Of a stretch of DNA of 64,000 nucleotides, positions 1-12,320 are shown piece by piece. Source of the stretch: Oreocharis arfaki (Eukaryota; Chordata; Aves; Passeriformes; Paramythiidae). Location: assembly GCA_013398015.1 (NCBI GenBank), contig VZRR01011463.1:1214029-1278028 (forward strand), written 5' to 3'. Made by a program: the position numbers and the translations under genes. The notes under the pieces were generated by a model, which saw only the letters and a list, made by a program, of their open reading frames with translations, did not search any database and was not told the origin of the DNA. Each line of letters begins with the position of its first letter. Position 1 is the first letter of the stretch.

Positions 1-1642
1 TGGGCAATGTGCAATATGTGATGGTGCAGTATTAAAAAAAAAAAAAGCTGGATTTTCCAGATGGAACAAATCTTCTAAAAGAGAGGAGGAATCAACTATG
101 CCTATGAAAATCTTAATATATAGTGTCACTAAATATTAAGTGACACTGTCACTTGTCTGTTACTTGTCCTTGTCTTGTGAAGTCAGTACTCTTTAATAAA
201 CATGTTTCAAAATCATTAGTCAGACTACCTAGATATTATCTCACATGTGACTCCTGTCTTAGTTTGTCTTGATGGTATTCAGTAAAATTGAAATTACATA
301 AGTTCCATGAATTACCAAAAATCCTGGATCTTCTTGTATTTAAACTGGTGTAGAAACTATATGGTTTCCTTAGGCTTTGACTGCAAAATCATGACATCTG
401 CACTGTACAGTGGGAAGTTAATCATTAAGGACAAATGAAATGTGACCAATGACTCAAAGCTATCATTTGGCTGTTCCATGTAGTGACCAACATGGAATTA
501 ACGGTTCTTATTTTGATTTCACAGAGCTAATGAGATCTGTTGTTAAGTCACTGCAATATAATGAGTCCTCTAAACTCACAGAAAAGCAGCCTGGAAAAGG
601 ATCTGGCACCCAACATCCCAAATGGTCAGTGTGACACAAGGGCAACCTATATGAAATATTCATTTGTATTAATAACTGACTAGAAGAACTAGCTTTGTAA
701 GGCTGCACCTAGTTATTAAAAATATTTTGCTAGGTCTGTGGAAGAGGTTTAACTTTCCTAATTAAATTAATTGGTCTCTTGGTCAGTGAAGAATACACAG
801 AGACATGGTACCCACCGAAATGATAAAAAAAGTTTGAAAAAGAACGGTACTGACTATGGATTTGGTCACTCCTAACTCTAAATGTTACATTTGTGAGGTG
901 TTTTACAAGCATTTAAAAGACAGGACCTCTTAAGAGTGAGTCACCTTGAAATCCTAGAGAGATACTTGCTCAAATTACAGCTGATGAACTCAGCCCAACT
1001 GTTATTTTTGTAAGAAATGGCAAAGAAAATTAATGTAATTAGGCTATTGTTTCATCACCTTTCAACATTTCCAAAGTGCTTTCAAGCAATGCCAAGGTTA
1101 GTGATGGAGAGGAAGACCTGTTCCTGCAGAAAGACTGTTGCTGCAAGACTCTTGTAAAGAACTTCTCTGTTTTACCTCCCAGAACCAATCCAGGTACCTC
1201 CCGAGAAGGCTCTGTCTCCTCACTGAATCAACTTTAGATGAAAAAGACATCCCATTATCTCCACAGAGCAGACCTTCCTCTGCCACACCAAAATCTTCAC
1301 TTTCTCTGCTTTCCAACAGCCAAGACCTACCACCTCTAGCCTGGGCTGTCCCCGAGTTACCAACAGCTAAACAATATTCAGGCGAGCAACTGCTTTAGGT
1401 CAGACATTCCTGTGTGAAGAACTGCTAAGTACAAAGCTGTTCATAAGCTGGGGTCTATTCAGGTAACTTCCTTCAGACTTGTGTCTGTGTTGGCATCTCC
1501 AAGGCATCTCCACATTTTATCGGTGAGCTCCTCACAGAACTTTGTGGCCTTTACTCATGTAAGCCCTTGTAAGGTGGTTAAGCATAAAACCCATTTCAAA
1601 GACAGACAGGTGAGGCAAACTGAAATTGAATTGTCCTGTCAA
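1..1642. other. Intron sequence, no gene
   Basis: AT-rich unique sequence. A small perfect inverted repeat, AGTGTCACT (122-130) and AGTGACACT (139-147), is the only structure noticed. Confidence 0.7.
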
Positions 1643-1792
1643 AAATCTGCATCTGAGTTGGGATAAGAAATGATGTGCAACTTTGTGAGTCCAAGGTTGT
1701 GGGTTCAATCCCTGTAAGGGCCATTTACTTAAGAGTTAGACTTGATGATCCTTGTGGGTCCCTTCCAACTCAGGCTATTGTGTGAATGTGAG
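1643..1792 (+). mobile_element. tRNA-Ile-derived SINE with CR1 3' tail (TguSINE1-like)
   Basis: Bases about 1645-1722 align to a tRNA-Ile gene: a degraded 5' half (CTGAGTTGG), then CCAAGGTTGTGGGTTCAATC and CCTGTAAGGGCCA. The B box is GGTTCAATCC at 1702-1711. After the tRNA end the sequence passes into a CR1 3' end (GGACTTGATGATCC-type motif, here TAGACTTGATGATCC, then CCTTCCAACTCAG) and finishes with a degraded octamer tail. Such tRNA-Ile/CR1 chimeras are the SINE family described from passerine birds and are mobilised by CR1 reverse transcriptase. Point changes in the tRNA part show that it is an old copy. Confidence 0.85.
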
Positions 1793-4700
1793 TTGTGGTT
1801 CAGTGCCCTACCCATGAGGTCTGTTTGATGTAAGCAGAAAGATGTCTGACCTCACTCTGTATCACTGAAAACAGTATAGCTGAAATAACAGTAAACACCC
1901 TGCAGTGGGAGGAATTTTCTTCAGAGTCCTTTGACCTACTACAGGTTTTCTTTTTACTTTCTAAAGTTGCTCTCTAAACCTTCAAGTCCTTCATCCTAAT
2001 TACCTACGGTACACCTGTATCTTTCAAGATAAATAGTTTACAGACATAAAAGCTATTGGTACACCTCTTAACAACACCTCATTGCTTCTGTATTTGATAT
2101 TCTAGCAGCACACTTTCAAGATCTAAAAATGCAGAGTGATGCGCAGGGACATACAGTACAGGTTTACAAAGCTGTGCTGTCCTAGAAACACCAACAGCTG
2201 AAAACTTTCTGACCTAGCCTGAACACCAGATGTGCCTTCCACAGAGGCCGTCTGAACCCTGCTCTCCCTCTGTTTTCCCTTAGGAAAATATGTTAGGCAA
2301 ACACCAGGGTAGATTTGGACTGACACAGCTGGACAGAAGTGACAGAGAATGTGAGCCTACAAAGTAAGTTTCAAGAGCATCCATGCTTCTACCTCCTCCC
2401 CACTGTCACATCTCCTGAGTTTGCATAGGACCAGACTGCCGCAACTGACCTCAACCATACGAGAAAATATTTTGATTTTCTCCCTCATGGAAGTTTTGCA
2501 GTTGTTGTAACTATTGTAGTTGTTTTGCACCAGTGAACTCCAGAATAAAATCAGGTATGGATCAGAATCCATGATGGGGTCCTTAACTCCTTGCGACACA
2601 AGCACATACAAAAGTGAGGTGGAAAATTCAATGCCAATATTCTTAAAAACACCTTTACCTATGTCTTCGATTGATAAAACTACAAAAATGCAGTTTTAAT
2701 CCTATTCAGCAGCAACAGAGTTCGTGGGAAACCCATTTTAAAAGGCTTCTATCCTGCCAAGTCTATAAAGGAAAAGACTGAAGACATAACCAGTGAGTCA
2801 ACCATGGACGAAAACAGAACCCTGAACCCTTACTGTAAAATGAAAAAGTCTGATTAGTTCAAAGTCAATCTTCCAGAGGACTGCAATGCTTCTTTTTGTA
2901 TGTTTGGGATTTAAGACTATCATAACCTTACTGAGCACCTAAGCTGAACTCTTTTCTGCTCTATATTGTTTTCATTTCACTGGGAAAAGAAAATCACACT
3001 GGCTATAATTTTCTCACATTTTCCTTTAAGGAAAGTAATTTTGGGCACAGATGTGAAAAAAATGTTACCAAGTTCTCTGTGGTGCTGATGAACTATGGTA
3101 ACTATTTACATGCTCATTCTATATTTAGCAATTTTAGTGTAAAACTGTAAAAGCAAAGAAGGAGGGTTTTGCCACCATATTTTACCCCTTGTTAACTGTG
3201 TTTCGACAACCACACGCTCAGTTACTACAATTCAGCTGCTAGCAGATAACTGAAAGCACAGGAACAACTCCCTCATGCCTGTGTCCTCCAAGGCCTAGCC
3301 TATAGATAAAATTATTTGGGACCATTATTCATTCTCTCACAACAAGCAGGAAAAAGAAAACCTGTGGAAAAAGCACCTTGGTTCCATTATACACTTTTTT
3401 CTTAGGGTAACTGAACACTGGTAAAAGCACTTTTTCAAAAATTAACAGAACAATCACTTAAGAGCACTTACGTTAATCTCATTCTTTAAAAAGAACACAG
3501 AATTCATCCTCTTCAGCCCATGTGTCTGAAAGGCTGCAAGGTATCTATAAAATGACTAAACCATTGTAATTAAGAGCACAATTTTCACAAATGTTTCAGA
3601 CTAGAAAATGTCTTTAACTTCCTAAACTGCCTGAAAGCTTGTAATGACTAATGCCTTTGTCCCCACTGGCAATTTTACCTCTCAGCTGAGAGAGGAGAGG
3701 AAATGCACTATTTGAAAATGTTCGCTTTCTTTGGGGAGGTGAATGTGATTACTAGCAATGGGCATTCTCTGCGGCTGTTCTCTGCTCTGAGCTCCTGTAT
3801 CCATGCACCCCACAGTGAGATCTGCTGGCCCTCTCATGCTGGAGCTATCCCACCCCTCCACCCATCCCACAAGCAGGCTGCTGCCTCCGCTGCCCGCTGC
3901 CCACCCTGCTGTGCTGCTCTGCCTGGTTCCATGGCCACGCCATTTACCTGGGCTGGTGAATGATGCAGCTGAAATAGTCTCTCCTCCACTTTTTAACGGC
4001 ATGATTCCATTGCTCTCATTCACAGTGGGGAAAACGAAGACCAGGGAAGGCAGGAGCCTTTCCAGCCAGCCTTGGCACTAGAGAGTTCAAAATGTGGCGC
4101 CGTGCTCTGAGCAGCTACTCTGCTCTAGGGAAGCCATTGAAAAGGCATTTAAGTCAGTGATTGGCTTCTCTGCTGCATCTTGTTTCAAATACACTCCTTT
4201 ACAGGGTGACAGAAAATCCCAGGACTGACTCAAAAGCTCAGAAATACACAGGCCACAGTTGAGAATGCAGCAGGAACTACATCAATGCTGTATCAGGTAT
4301 CATCATGTTTATAACAAATTCTATCTCTATAATCCAGTGCCCTGAATAGTAGAAATGGGTCCCTCCAAAACATATACAAATGCAAAGGCATGAGAACACC
4401 AAGAAGTTTACAAGCCCCAACAGTAAAACCTTTCTTCTGATGTTTTGCTGCCTAGCTGCTCCTCAGCCTCTCCCCCTGACCATTTCCTAACCGGGAAGGA
4501 AAACAAATGGATCTTGCAGTTCATTCACATAGTCCTCCTTTACCATCCTTGAAGGTGAAGGAGACTCATTCAGGGTGGAGTCCAAGCCACAGTAATGTTT
4601 AAAAAAAAAAAAAAAAAAAAGGTAGGAATAGGGGAAGATGAGGAGTAACACTTTTTCTCAGTAGTGTGCTTGCTTATCCTAAAACCTGCTGGTTAGAAGT

Positions 4701-7338
4701 ACTGGAAGTGTTTCATAATGAGGTTCTCTGGCTTTCAGGACCATGTGTGTGAGCATAACTTGTGCTGATCTTTGCAGTTATTATCAGTCTTTTTGGCAGA
4801 AAACTCTTTGCATAAATTCATGCATAGTTTGAGGTTTCAGCTCAGCCCTATCAAAACCCCAAAGCAAATTTAAGAGAACTCCCCTTCCATTTCTAAAAAA
4901 GACCCCCATCACTGACCCAAGCACACAAGCCTTGCTTTTCAGACCTGTCTACTGCTCTGATCCAGATGCCTTTCTAGAAAGCTTTTCAATGCAAATCATT
5001 TGAGTTTCCAGTTGGGACCAAAACCTGAAGTCGGGCCAGCTCAGACCGATTTAGAAACTGTGCAAATATTTTACATGGCTCTAAGAAATAATATATCATT
5101 TACGCAGCTTTATAGACCCATAAGCATATGCATACATGCCTGGGTGGTGTTAGGATCCCATGTGATAAATTCTGGGGAAAGGTAATGAGGTCTATTGAAG
5201 TGACGGCTCGCTCTGTGGTTTCCAAGTGAGGGCAGATACTGTGCGTCTTGCATCAGCCTTTTTTTTCTCCTTGGCAATAAATCCCTCAGTGTGGGGCTAC
5301 TCCCTTCAGCCCTTCCCTCTTGTCGGCAGATTTCTTAGTCACAACTCACCTGGCTCCCCAAACCATTTCTTTGTCCTTTTTATTGACAAAACTGGAAGGA
5401 AAGCCAGACCTAACTTATTTCTTTCCCCGCCCAGGGACCTCATTAAGCATACCCAAACCGTGACATCTCTGCAGGTCTCCCAATCAATGGACACTGTCAT
5501 CTGGAGATTTTAATCACATTAACACCACAGCAGAGGAAAATCCATCTGACTCTCCCGTACTAAACTGGCAAACTCAATAATTCTGCCAATTGGTGCAACT
5601 ACTACTCATAAGGCTTATTTGTTTGTGTGGATAAAAATCAATCCACCACAGGTACTGCCTTCCAGTCTCTCCTCATGGAGCCTGAATTACCTCTCCAGGA
5701 AACGCAATTTGATCCCCCAGGCTTCCCTCCCTTATGATTGGGAACAGCTATATTCAGGCAATCCTGAGAGCAGAGCACAAAAAAACCCCAATCAATAAAG
5801 TGAAATTTTGTGAGCTGGTGGAAGAACTTGCACTGGTTACAAAGCACAGTAGGAAAAAAAAAATGCTGGGTGTACATCCCTACCAGAAGTCTGTGCAACA
5901 GAGGGGGAGACGATTGGTGAAAGTGAAAAGAGTTATACTTGCATGGAGAGCCTTACCCAGAGCACTTGGCAGCTATGCAAGGCCCACTGGGTTTTGGTGG
6001 AGATAAGCACAGAGCAATGGTCAGGCTGAAGGGCAACTGCACTCAATCATCACCCGAGGCACACCAGAGAATAGCAAAAGCTGCTTGTAACCATGCACTG
6101 TTGAAAAACATGTAGCTGTTTTCTTACAGAGAATGAAAAAAAAAACTTTTCCAGCTCTACCACTCATCCCTGTATCTCCTCTGATTTCCAAAGAGTCAGT
6201 TACAAGCTAATCAATAGTAATTACCTATCATCTGGCTTTACTCTCTTCTTCTTCTGCTGCTACCTGGTAATCTGGCACATGGAGGTTAGGAACTTGCAGG
6301 AACAGTATTTCTCGATGAAAGCTGTTACTTCTTGAGCAGTACCATCACTAAATAATAACCGGACTTTGTTGTAGCTGAAATTCCCTGGCCCCCTGTGAAG
6401 GCTGAATACTCAATGAGATAAGTTCCTTTCAAGAAGTATTTCCTAGTTCTTAGATATTTATTTCAGCAAGTTTGGACTGTGGCTAAACTACTATAAAGGA
6501 AAAAAAAAAATTCAACTCAAGCCTTGTATTTGGTGCAAAATCTCACAGGAATTAAGGAATCCATCTGAGGATTTCTAAAGTAGCCCATGAGGATTCATAA
6601 GCACAGTGTGCCTCTTAAGCAATCCTTAATGAAAGCGTCAGGGGCATTTGCACTTGTTCCTGTGTTGTTACTGAAATTATTCTCAGCATCCAACATCATC
6701 TCAAGGCAACCTTAGAGTAAGTGTAGAATTGCAGTGATTTAAATGATAATCCATAAAAGTGGCATTATCTAGTTCTGCAGGATAAATTAAAGATACTTAC
6801 AGGATCAAATGTATCAAGTTGGCAGAGTAATGGTCATGTATAGCACTGAAATGTATGTATTTAGGAGTCTGAAATTATCCTATGCAAACAAAGCCAAACA
6901 GTAATAAAATAAGAGATTCATCAAAGAATCAGGCCAACCAGTGAAGCCAGCCATCAGTAAAGCTGTAAAACTGGCAGATAACAAAGTAAGAAAAATCTAA
7001 GTTACAGGGAAACAATAGCATTTGACAGAATAAAAGAGGCTTAAAGAAGCTAAAAGTTATAATACAACTGTAATGAGTTGCTCAGATCCATAAATTTAAT
7101 AACAATTGCAGGCCTGGAGGCGCTGACCTTCTTTTTCACTCTGTCCTCAGCGGGGCAAAACTCCTGCAAGCACCTAGAGAAGTTCAGGGATTTGCCTAGA
7201 ATTGGCAACTAATTTTTTTTAAATTTTTTTTGTTTTTAATTCAGCAACCTCAGGGAGGATGCTGAACGGTACAAGCACAGGGAGACACATTTGTTTAGAA
7301 GAAGCTGAACAGTGACAAAAGAGTGACTGTGCTAAGCC
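1793..7338. other. Intron sequence, no gene
   Basis: Mostly AT-rich unique sequence with an A20 run. A GC-richer block at about 3740-3960 is open in three frames (86-113 codons) without similarity to any family I know. Confidence 0.65.
4601..4620. repeat. A20 homopolymer
   Basis: Twenty consecutive A bases. No retroposed gene or SINE could be recognised immediately upstream, so it is recorded as simple sequence. Confidence 0.95.
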
Positions 7339-7430
7339 ACGGGCCGACACCCGTACGCAGCCGAGCCCTGCGTGCGAGCACTGCTGGGTCTGGCAGTGTT
7401 TATTAACAGCTCGTGCGCAGACGAGGCGTT
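7339..7430. other. Small isolated CpG-dense patch
   Basis: Eleven CpG dinucleotides fall within about 90 bases in an otherwise CpG-poor, AT-rich intron. No exon or repeat could be recognised. It may be an unmethylated regulatory site or a remnant of a GC-rich insertion. Confidence 0.5.
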
Positions 7431-10400
7431 GGATTTGGTAGGTCATGCAAGTTAACACCTCTCAGTGCTGTGCTCCCGCTGTCTCCAACAAGCACAAGCT
7501 GTCGGGGACTTGCTCAGAAGAAAATACATGGAGATACCAGTTCCCTAGGGATTTCTGCATAGAGGAGGCCCTTTTACCATGCTCACGAACGAAGTATTGA
7601 GGCTGAGTAAAATACAGGAGTGCCTCCACATGGGGAGGGAAGGGAGGTTTGATTCTTTTTGAATTAATTATCTACTTTCTCTCTAGTACAGTTCCCTGCT
7701 TAAGTCACCAGACAGATGTTCTTTATTCCTCAAGTAACATTTCAGTCTGCTCCCTCTACAAAATTGAGAGGCAAAGTTTCACTCCTGGGGCTCCACTTTG
7801 GGTACCATTCATGATGAGTGGTGACCTGCGAGGGCTCTCGTGGGCTGGGACAGGGTGAGCTCACGAGAAAGGTGTAATTCAAGGTGACACACTGAGTGTC
7901 AACACTCTCACTGATCGTGAGAGAGGGGAAGGAACAGCAGCAAAATGAGCACAACAAAAGCTTTTCAAATAGTGTATTGAATTCACTTTGCTAAGATGTT
8001 CATTTTCCAGCAATAAAGACAAGCAAGCCAAGACAGAGAGAAAGAGAAGGTTTTAAAGAAAGGAGGCCCAGCTCAGCACTCAGAAAAGAGATTTTCATAG
8101 TAATTTTTAGACAGTGCTATCCGTATCTCCTGTAAAGTAGAATTAGCCAGGTCTCACAGTTACTCCTTGGTTTACTTTTAATTAGGCATGAGTAGGCAAA
8201 ACCAGTAAAACCAGCTTACATTCAAAATTACTTTGATGGACACAGGAGCTCACAGGAGTAACAGCAGAGTGAACAAAAGGGTGAGATTTTAGAAGATGGG
8301 CACAGTATTTTGTCACATGGCATCAGTTACAATCCTGGGAATAAGGATAATTAGAATAAATAAGGTAGATTAATTAGAGATTCATTTTCTTGACAGTACT
8401 TACTGTTCTTAGTCTGTATATTTTTATCACCTCTACACTATTTTTATAATGCCAGCTAGCATTTGTTTTGCACTGTATGAATTCACTCTACACAACACTG
8501 TATTTTCCTACTGGAATTACAGTAACTTACTCAAAAGAAACTTTTCTTCTTAAACTGTTAAATCTCATCCAATAGATTTTTGTCTTCTCTCCAATCATTC
8601 TGAACTTCTACTGTTCACCCAACATTCAACATACCAAAATGGTAATTAAAAAGGTGTTTCTTTATCTGTTATGTAAGAAAATCAGGTAAGTATGTAAAGA
8701 TGAACATGGTCCTACAGAAGTAAATAGTTAAGTAGGTGTATATTAAGCCTTTTACTGATTTGGGTTCTGAGAAATGTCATGAGAATATGAATTAATGCTT
8801 TACAAATATAGGGAATGTTTCACTTTGAGTTAATTTCCTGTAAAATTTATAAGTGAGAAGACCTTGAATTCACCTTAAATGCTGCTTATTAATTTTAATG
8901 TTATTTGGCAAACACTCCTCTTTTCAGTAATTAATTTTCTCTTTGAATGTACTGTCAGGACCTTATAAAATTTCAGAGTATTTTAAGATTTTGATGGGTT
9001 GCTCAGCAACATATGAAAGTAAGTTGTGTTTAAATCTCCATGGCAAGTATCTGTCAATAGCACCTCTTGCGACAGGACATAAATCTCAATCATCTTTCAT
9101 TGATTTTCCTACTTATAAGCAAGATAACTAGAATGTATTTCAGAGTCACAAATCCAAGCAACTGAAATATTTCCTTTAAACATATGTTTTGTCTTTTCTG
9201 TTTAACTCAGCTCAGAATTGGGCTCTTCACATAAAGACGTGTCTCAGACTACCTTGTCAGGAGCCCTCTGTGGAAGGAGTGCAAACCACTCTACACATGC
9301 TGCTGAGCTTCCAGTAGCAAATCAGTAAACACCAGTCCTGCAAAGGCAAAGTGAGTCACCTTCTTTTAGTGAGTCTTTTTGGGTTTGTCTTTCAAATACA
9401 AGACCTGTTGTTGTGGGAATACTTTGCTTTTGAGGCCCTGGTTAGCTTTGTGGCAAGCAGCTAGTGACCTTTTAGCTACATCTGATACCATTTCTACTAC
9501 TTAGAGAAAGTGCTTAACAGGAAGAAAGACATTTGGAAACCCTGTACTGACATCTACTCATTTCCACCACTGCTACAAAGCACAGCTGGGTCTGGATTAA
9601 AATCTAAGTGATCTCAGAGGATGATAAGAGCATTATGGTGGTGTGGCTTGGCTAGATGAAGAGATACTCCTCCTCTCACTGCACCCACCAGCCACGGTCA
9701 AGCTTAGCCTCTGCCTACAAATGATTGCCTCACGTTAGATGTTTCAGCTTCTTAGCCTCCTGTGTTGATGTGACAGTACTCCCCAGGGAAGACAACCTTT
9801 TACTATTATTAGTTAGAGCCTTGACCCTGAAACTTCTGTTGTCAGCCCCTTAAGGACGCACAGGAAAACGGTGCCATGCTGCTGTCCTCTGTGAAGATGA
9901 GGTGATCAAACACGTTTAAGCTCCTTGACAGAAAAGCTACCCATACACAGACTCCGTGGCCTAAAAAGGGAATTAGAAAAATCCATCTGAGATGTAATGA
10001 AAACATGAATTAATGACTTCGTATCCTTCTGTGAGTCCTGGCCTCAGCTTTGCTGATTTCTGTGGATGCCAGCATGACACTTCAGATAGACTCCAAGTAA
10101 AACATTCAATGAATGGCCCCAACTTTATGTTCAAAGTGTCACGAATACAAAACTGGCAATTCAGGTTTGATGTGTTTTGCAGATTTTTAACTCTAAGAAA
10201 TATTCAGAAATACAGGACTGACTGTCACTTTGATTGTGTAAGTGAAACAGCAATGGTTTCCTTGGGGTCTTATGGGACTGAAGAAAGACCTTTTGTGTAG
10301 CCTCCTAACAGCAGGCTCCTGTTAACAGAGAGCAACACAGGACCGCTCCCCCATGACCTCAGTATGTAACCAGGCTACGTAAACACACTTAATTAAAGTG

Positions 10401-12039
10401 TAGTCAACAAACCGAAACGGAACAAAACAAAACAGAACAAATCTGCAATGACTGAAACAAGTCAACGAACCTGCTAGGGACCAAAAAACCAAACCAGCCC
10501 AGCAACCCCAGTATCTCAAACTGATTTCTCAGCAAAAGATTTCAGAAGATGTTTTCGCAGTGGTTTCCAAATGAAAAGCAAGATTTACTGTTATTGCTCC
10601 TACTGAAGTTTTCAGAGACAAAATGTTCAAAACTAGTTAATGCTTTCAAAGGGAAATAAAGCTGCTTTTTTTTCCTGCTGGCTGCCAGTGTTGACACAAA
10701 ACTCGCTCTTGACCGGGCTCCTGAATGCTCAGCAAGCTCAGCAGGGTGGTGTAGTTGTTTTGTTTATTTATAAGCGTGGCAAGTTTCCTACTGTAGCAGC
10801 TACCACATTTAAATGATCTTGGCAAGCGAGAGGGCATACAGGATACATTCTGAAGAAGGACCATGTGATTGCCTGGCAGGCAATTTCCTTTTCTTTTAAA
10901 GCCCTAAACACATCTTTTCAGCCTCTGCTAAGTGTTACTATTTCTGAGGATACTTGAAGCAGGTAAAATGGCAGGAGTGCTAAAAGCGAGACAAACAAGG
11001 AGTCCAGAAAAAAGCCTCACACTGACCTTGAGGCAGAATACTGAGGGCTCTCCAGGCAGGTTTTTCTTCCTCAGTACAACCACTCATGGCAGACAAACAC
11101 ATTACTTAGAATTTCTGCAAGGTATTGTAAAAGTCATAGAATTTTAGCATCCCAGAAAGCCCAAGAGGAAGTCTTTTGAAATTTAAGGAGCTTTTTCCTG
11201 GATCCATAGTAAGTCTACAGTCCTCTAAATGTACCTGAATTGACTTTCGGAGGAAGCAGGAATGCCTTTCAGACCAAGCATATATAAATGCAACACCTAG
11301 TTGTGACAGAAGCGAGAAAAAAACCAAATCCAAGTTACTTGCAAAGTTTACAGCATTTCAAGTGCTGCTTGAGAGTCAGTAAGGCTGTGACCAATGGCCC
11401 CAGAAAGGACAGTGGTGCTGAAGCACCAGGTAATGGACGTCCCAATGAATGCGTCTATAAGAAGACTTAGTCTCACATTTTAATGAATTCTTTGCCATTT
11501 TTCCTGTTTTCCAGGCAAGAAGTCAAGGGGTTTTGTATGGGATTGCATGTTGCTATGGAAGCTATAAAGGTTTCATGCTCTGTCTTACTGCAAACATTTT
11601 GGGCTGGTTTTACCGCTTCCCTATTTCACTCTTCTGCACACTCCTCAGCACCTCAGAAGAGCAAAGCATAGTCATGTAATTTTCATAATCAACTAATACT
11701 CACCGCAAATCCAGCAGGGTAAATGCACAGTGCTTCTGTGCAGGCCAAACATCTCACACACCCCCTCCACTCTGCTTTCTCTTTTCTTAACATACAGAGG
11801 AAAGGGTGAGTTCTGCAGTGCTTGGGGAACACTTGTCCCTGAATGGTGCTATTTGAGTTGATGGAGGAAGCAAACCACGGAGTTGTGAGTCCCTCTCTTA
11901 ACTGTGCCCTCCTGGCCAATGCTTCTCATCTGCACAAGCAGAGCTCACCTCGACTGCCTGCACTGGGGGGGCCTCTGTGGCAGATTCATCCTGGCCACTT
12001 GTAGCTTCAAAACATGAAGGCCGCATTTTTCATATCACC
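7431..12039. other. Intron sequence, no gene
   Basis: AT-rich unique sequence. I recognise no exon, LINE or LTR here; only the ACAAA-type repeat near 10409 is separately listed. Confidence 0.65.
10409..10442. repeat. Degenerate ACAAA-type simple repeat
   Basis: Imperfect units of the type AACAAAACAAAACAGAACAA. Short and low in complexity. Confidence 0.7.
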
Positions 12040-12320
12040 CAGCATCACTCAGCAGCTCATGCTGGCCATGAGTTAGCTATTTAATATGATTATGATGGGA
12101 AACTCCAATTAGCAACTAATGAACATGCTAATTTCAAATTCCATCCAGACAATGTAGTGTAAATTCATGCTATTCATTGATCAGTGCATCGATCACTTGT
12201 GATTTTGGGAGGAAATCAGCTAGTGAAACTGCTTAAAAACCCCTCATTGTGAATGTCAGCCGCATCTCAAAGTAATTTAATTTTTAAATTTGCTCTAGAC
12301 ATCTTATACAAAGGAGAGTT
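12040..12320. other. AT-rich, TAAT-dense block resembling a conserved non-coding element
   Basis: About 280 bases free of recognisable repeats carry many homeodomain-type cores (TTAATA, CCAATTAG, CTAATGAA, GCTAATTT) and paired TGATCA and ATCGAT motifs. This texture is typical of vertebrate conserved non-coding elements. Conservation cannot be tested from one sequence. Confidence 0.3.

Noticed and set aside
1645..1722. A functional tRNA-Ile gene
   Set aside because: The 5' half is badly degraded, the acceptor stem does not pair well, and the sequence continues into a CR1 tail, so it is the head of a SINE.
3682..4081. A coding exon in the GC-richer block
   Set aside because: Three overlapping frames are open, none resembles a known protein, and only a weak donor-like site was seen on the minus strand.
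4601..4620. Poly(A) tail of a retroposed transcript
   Set aside because: No recognisable gene or SINE body lies upstream and no target duplication could be seen.
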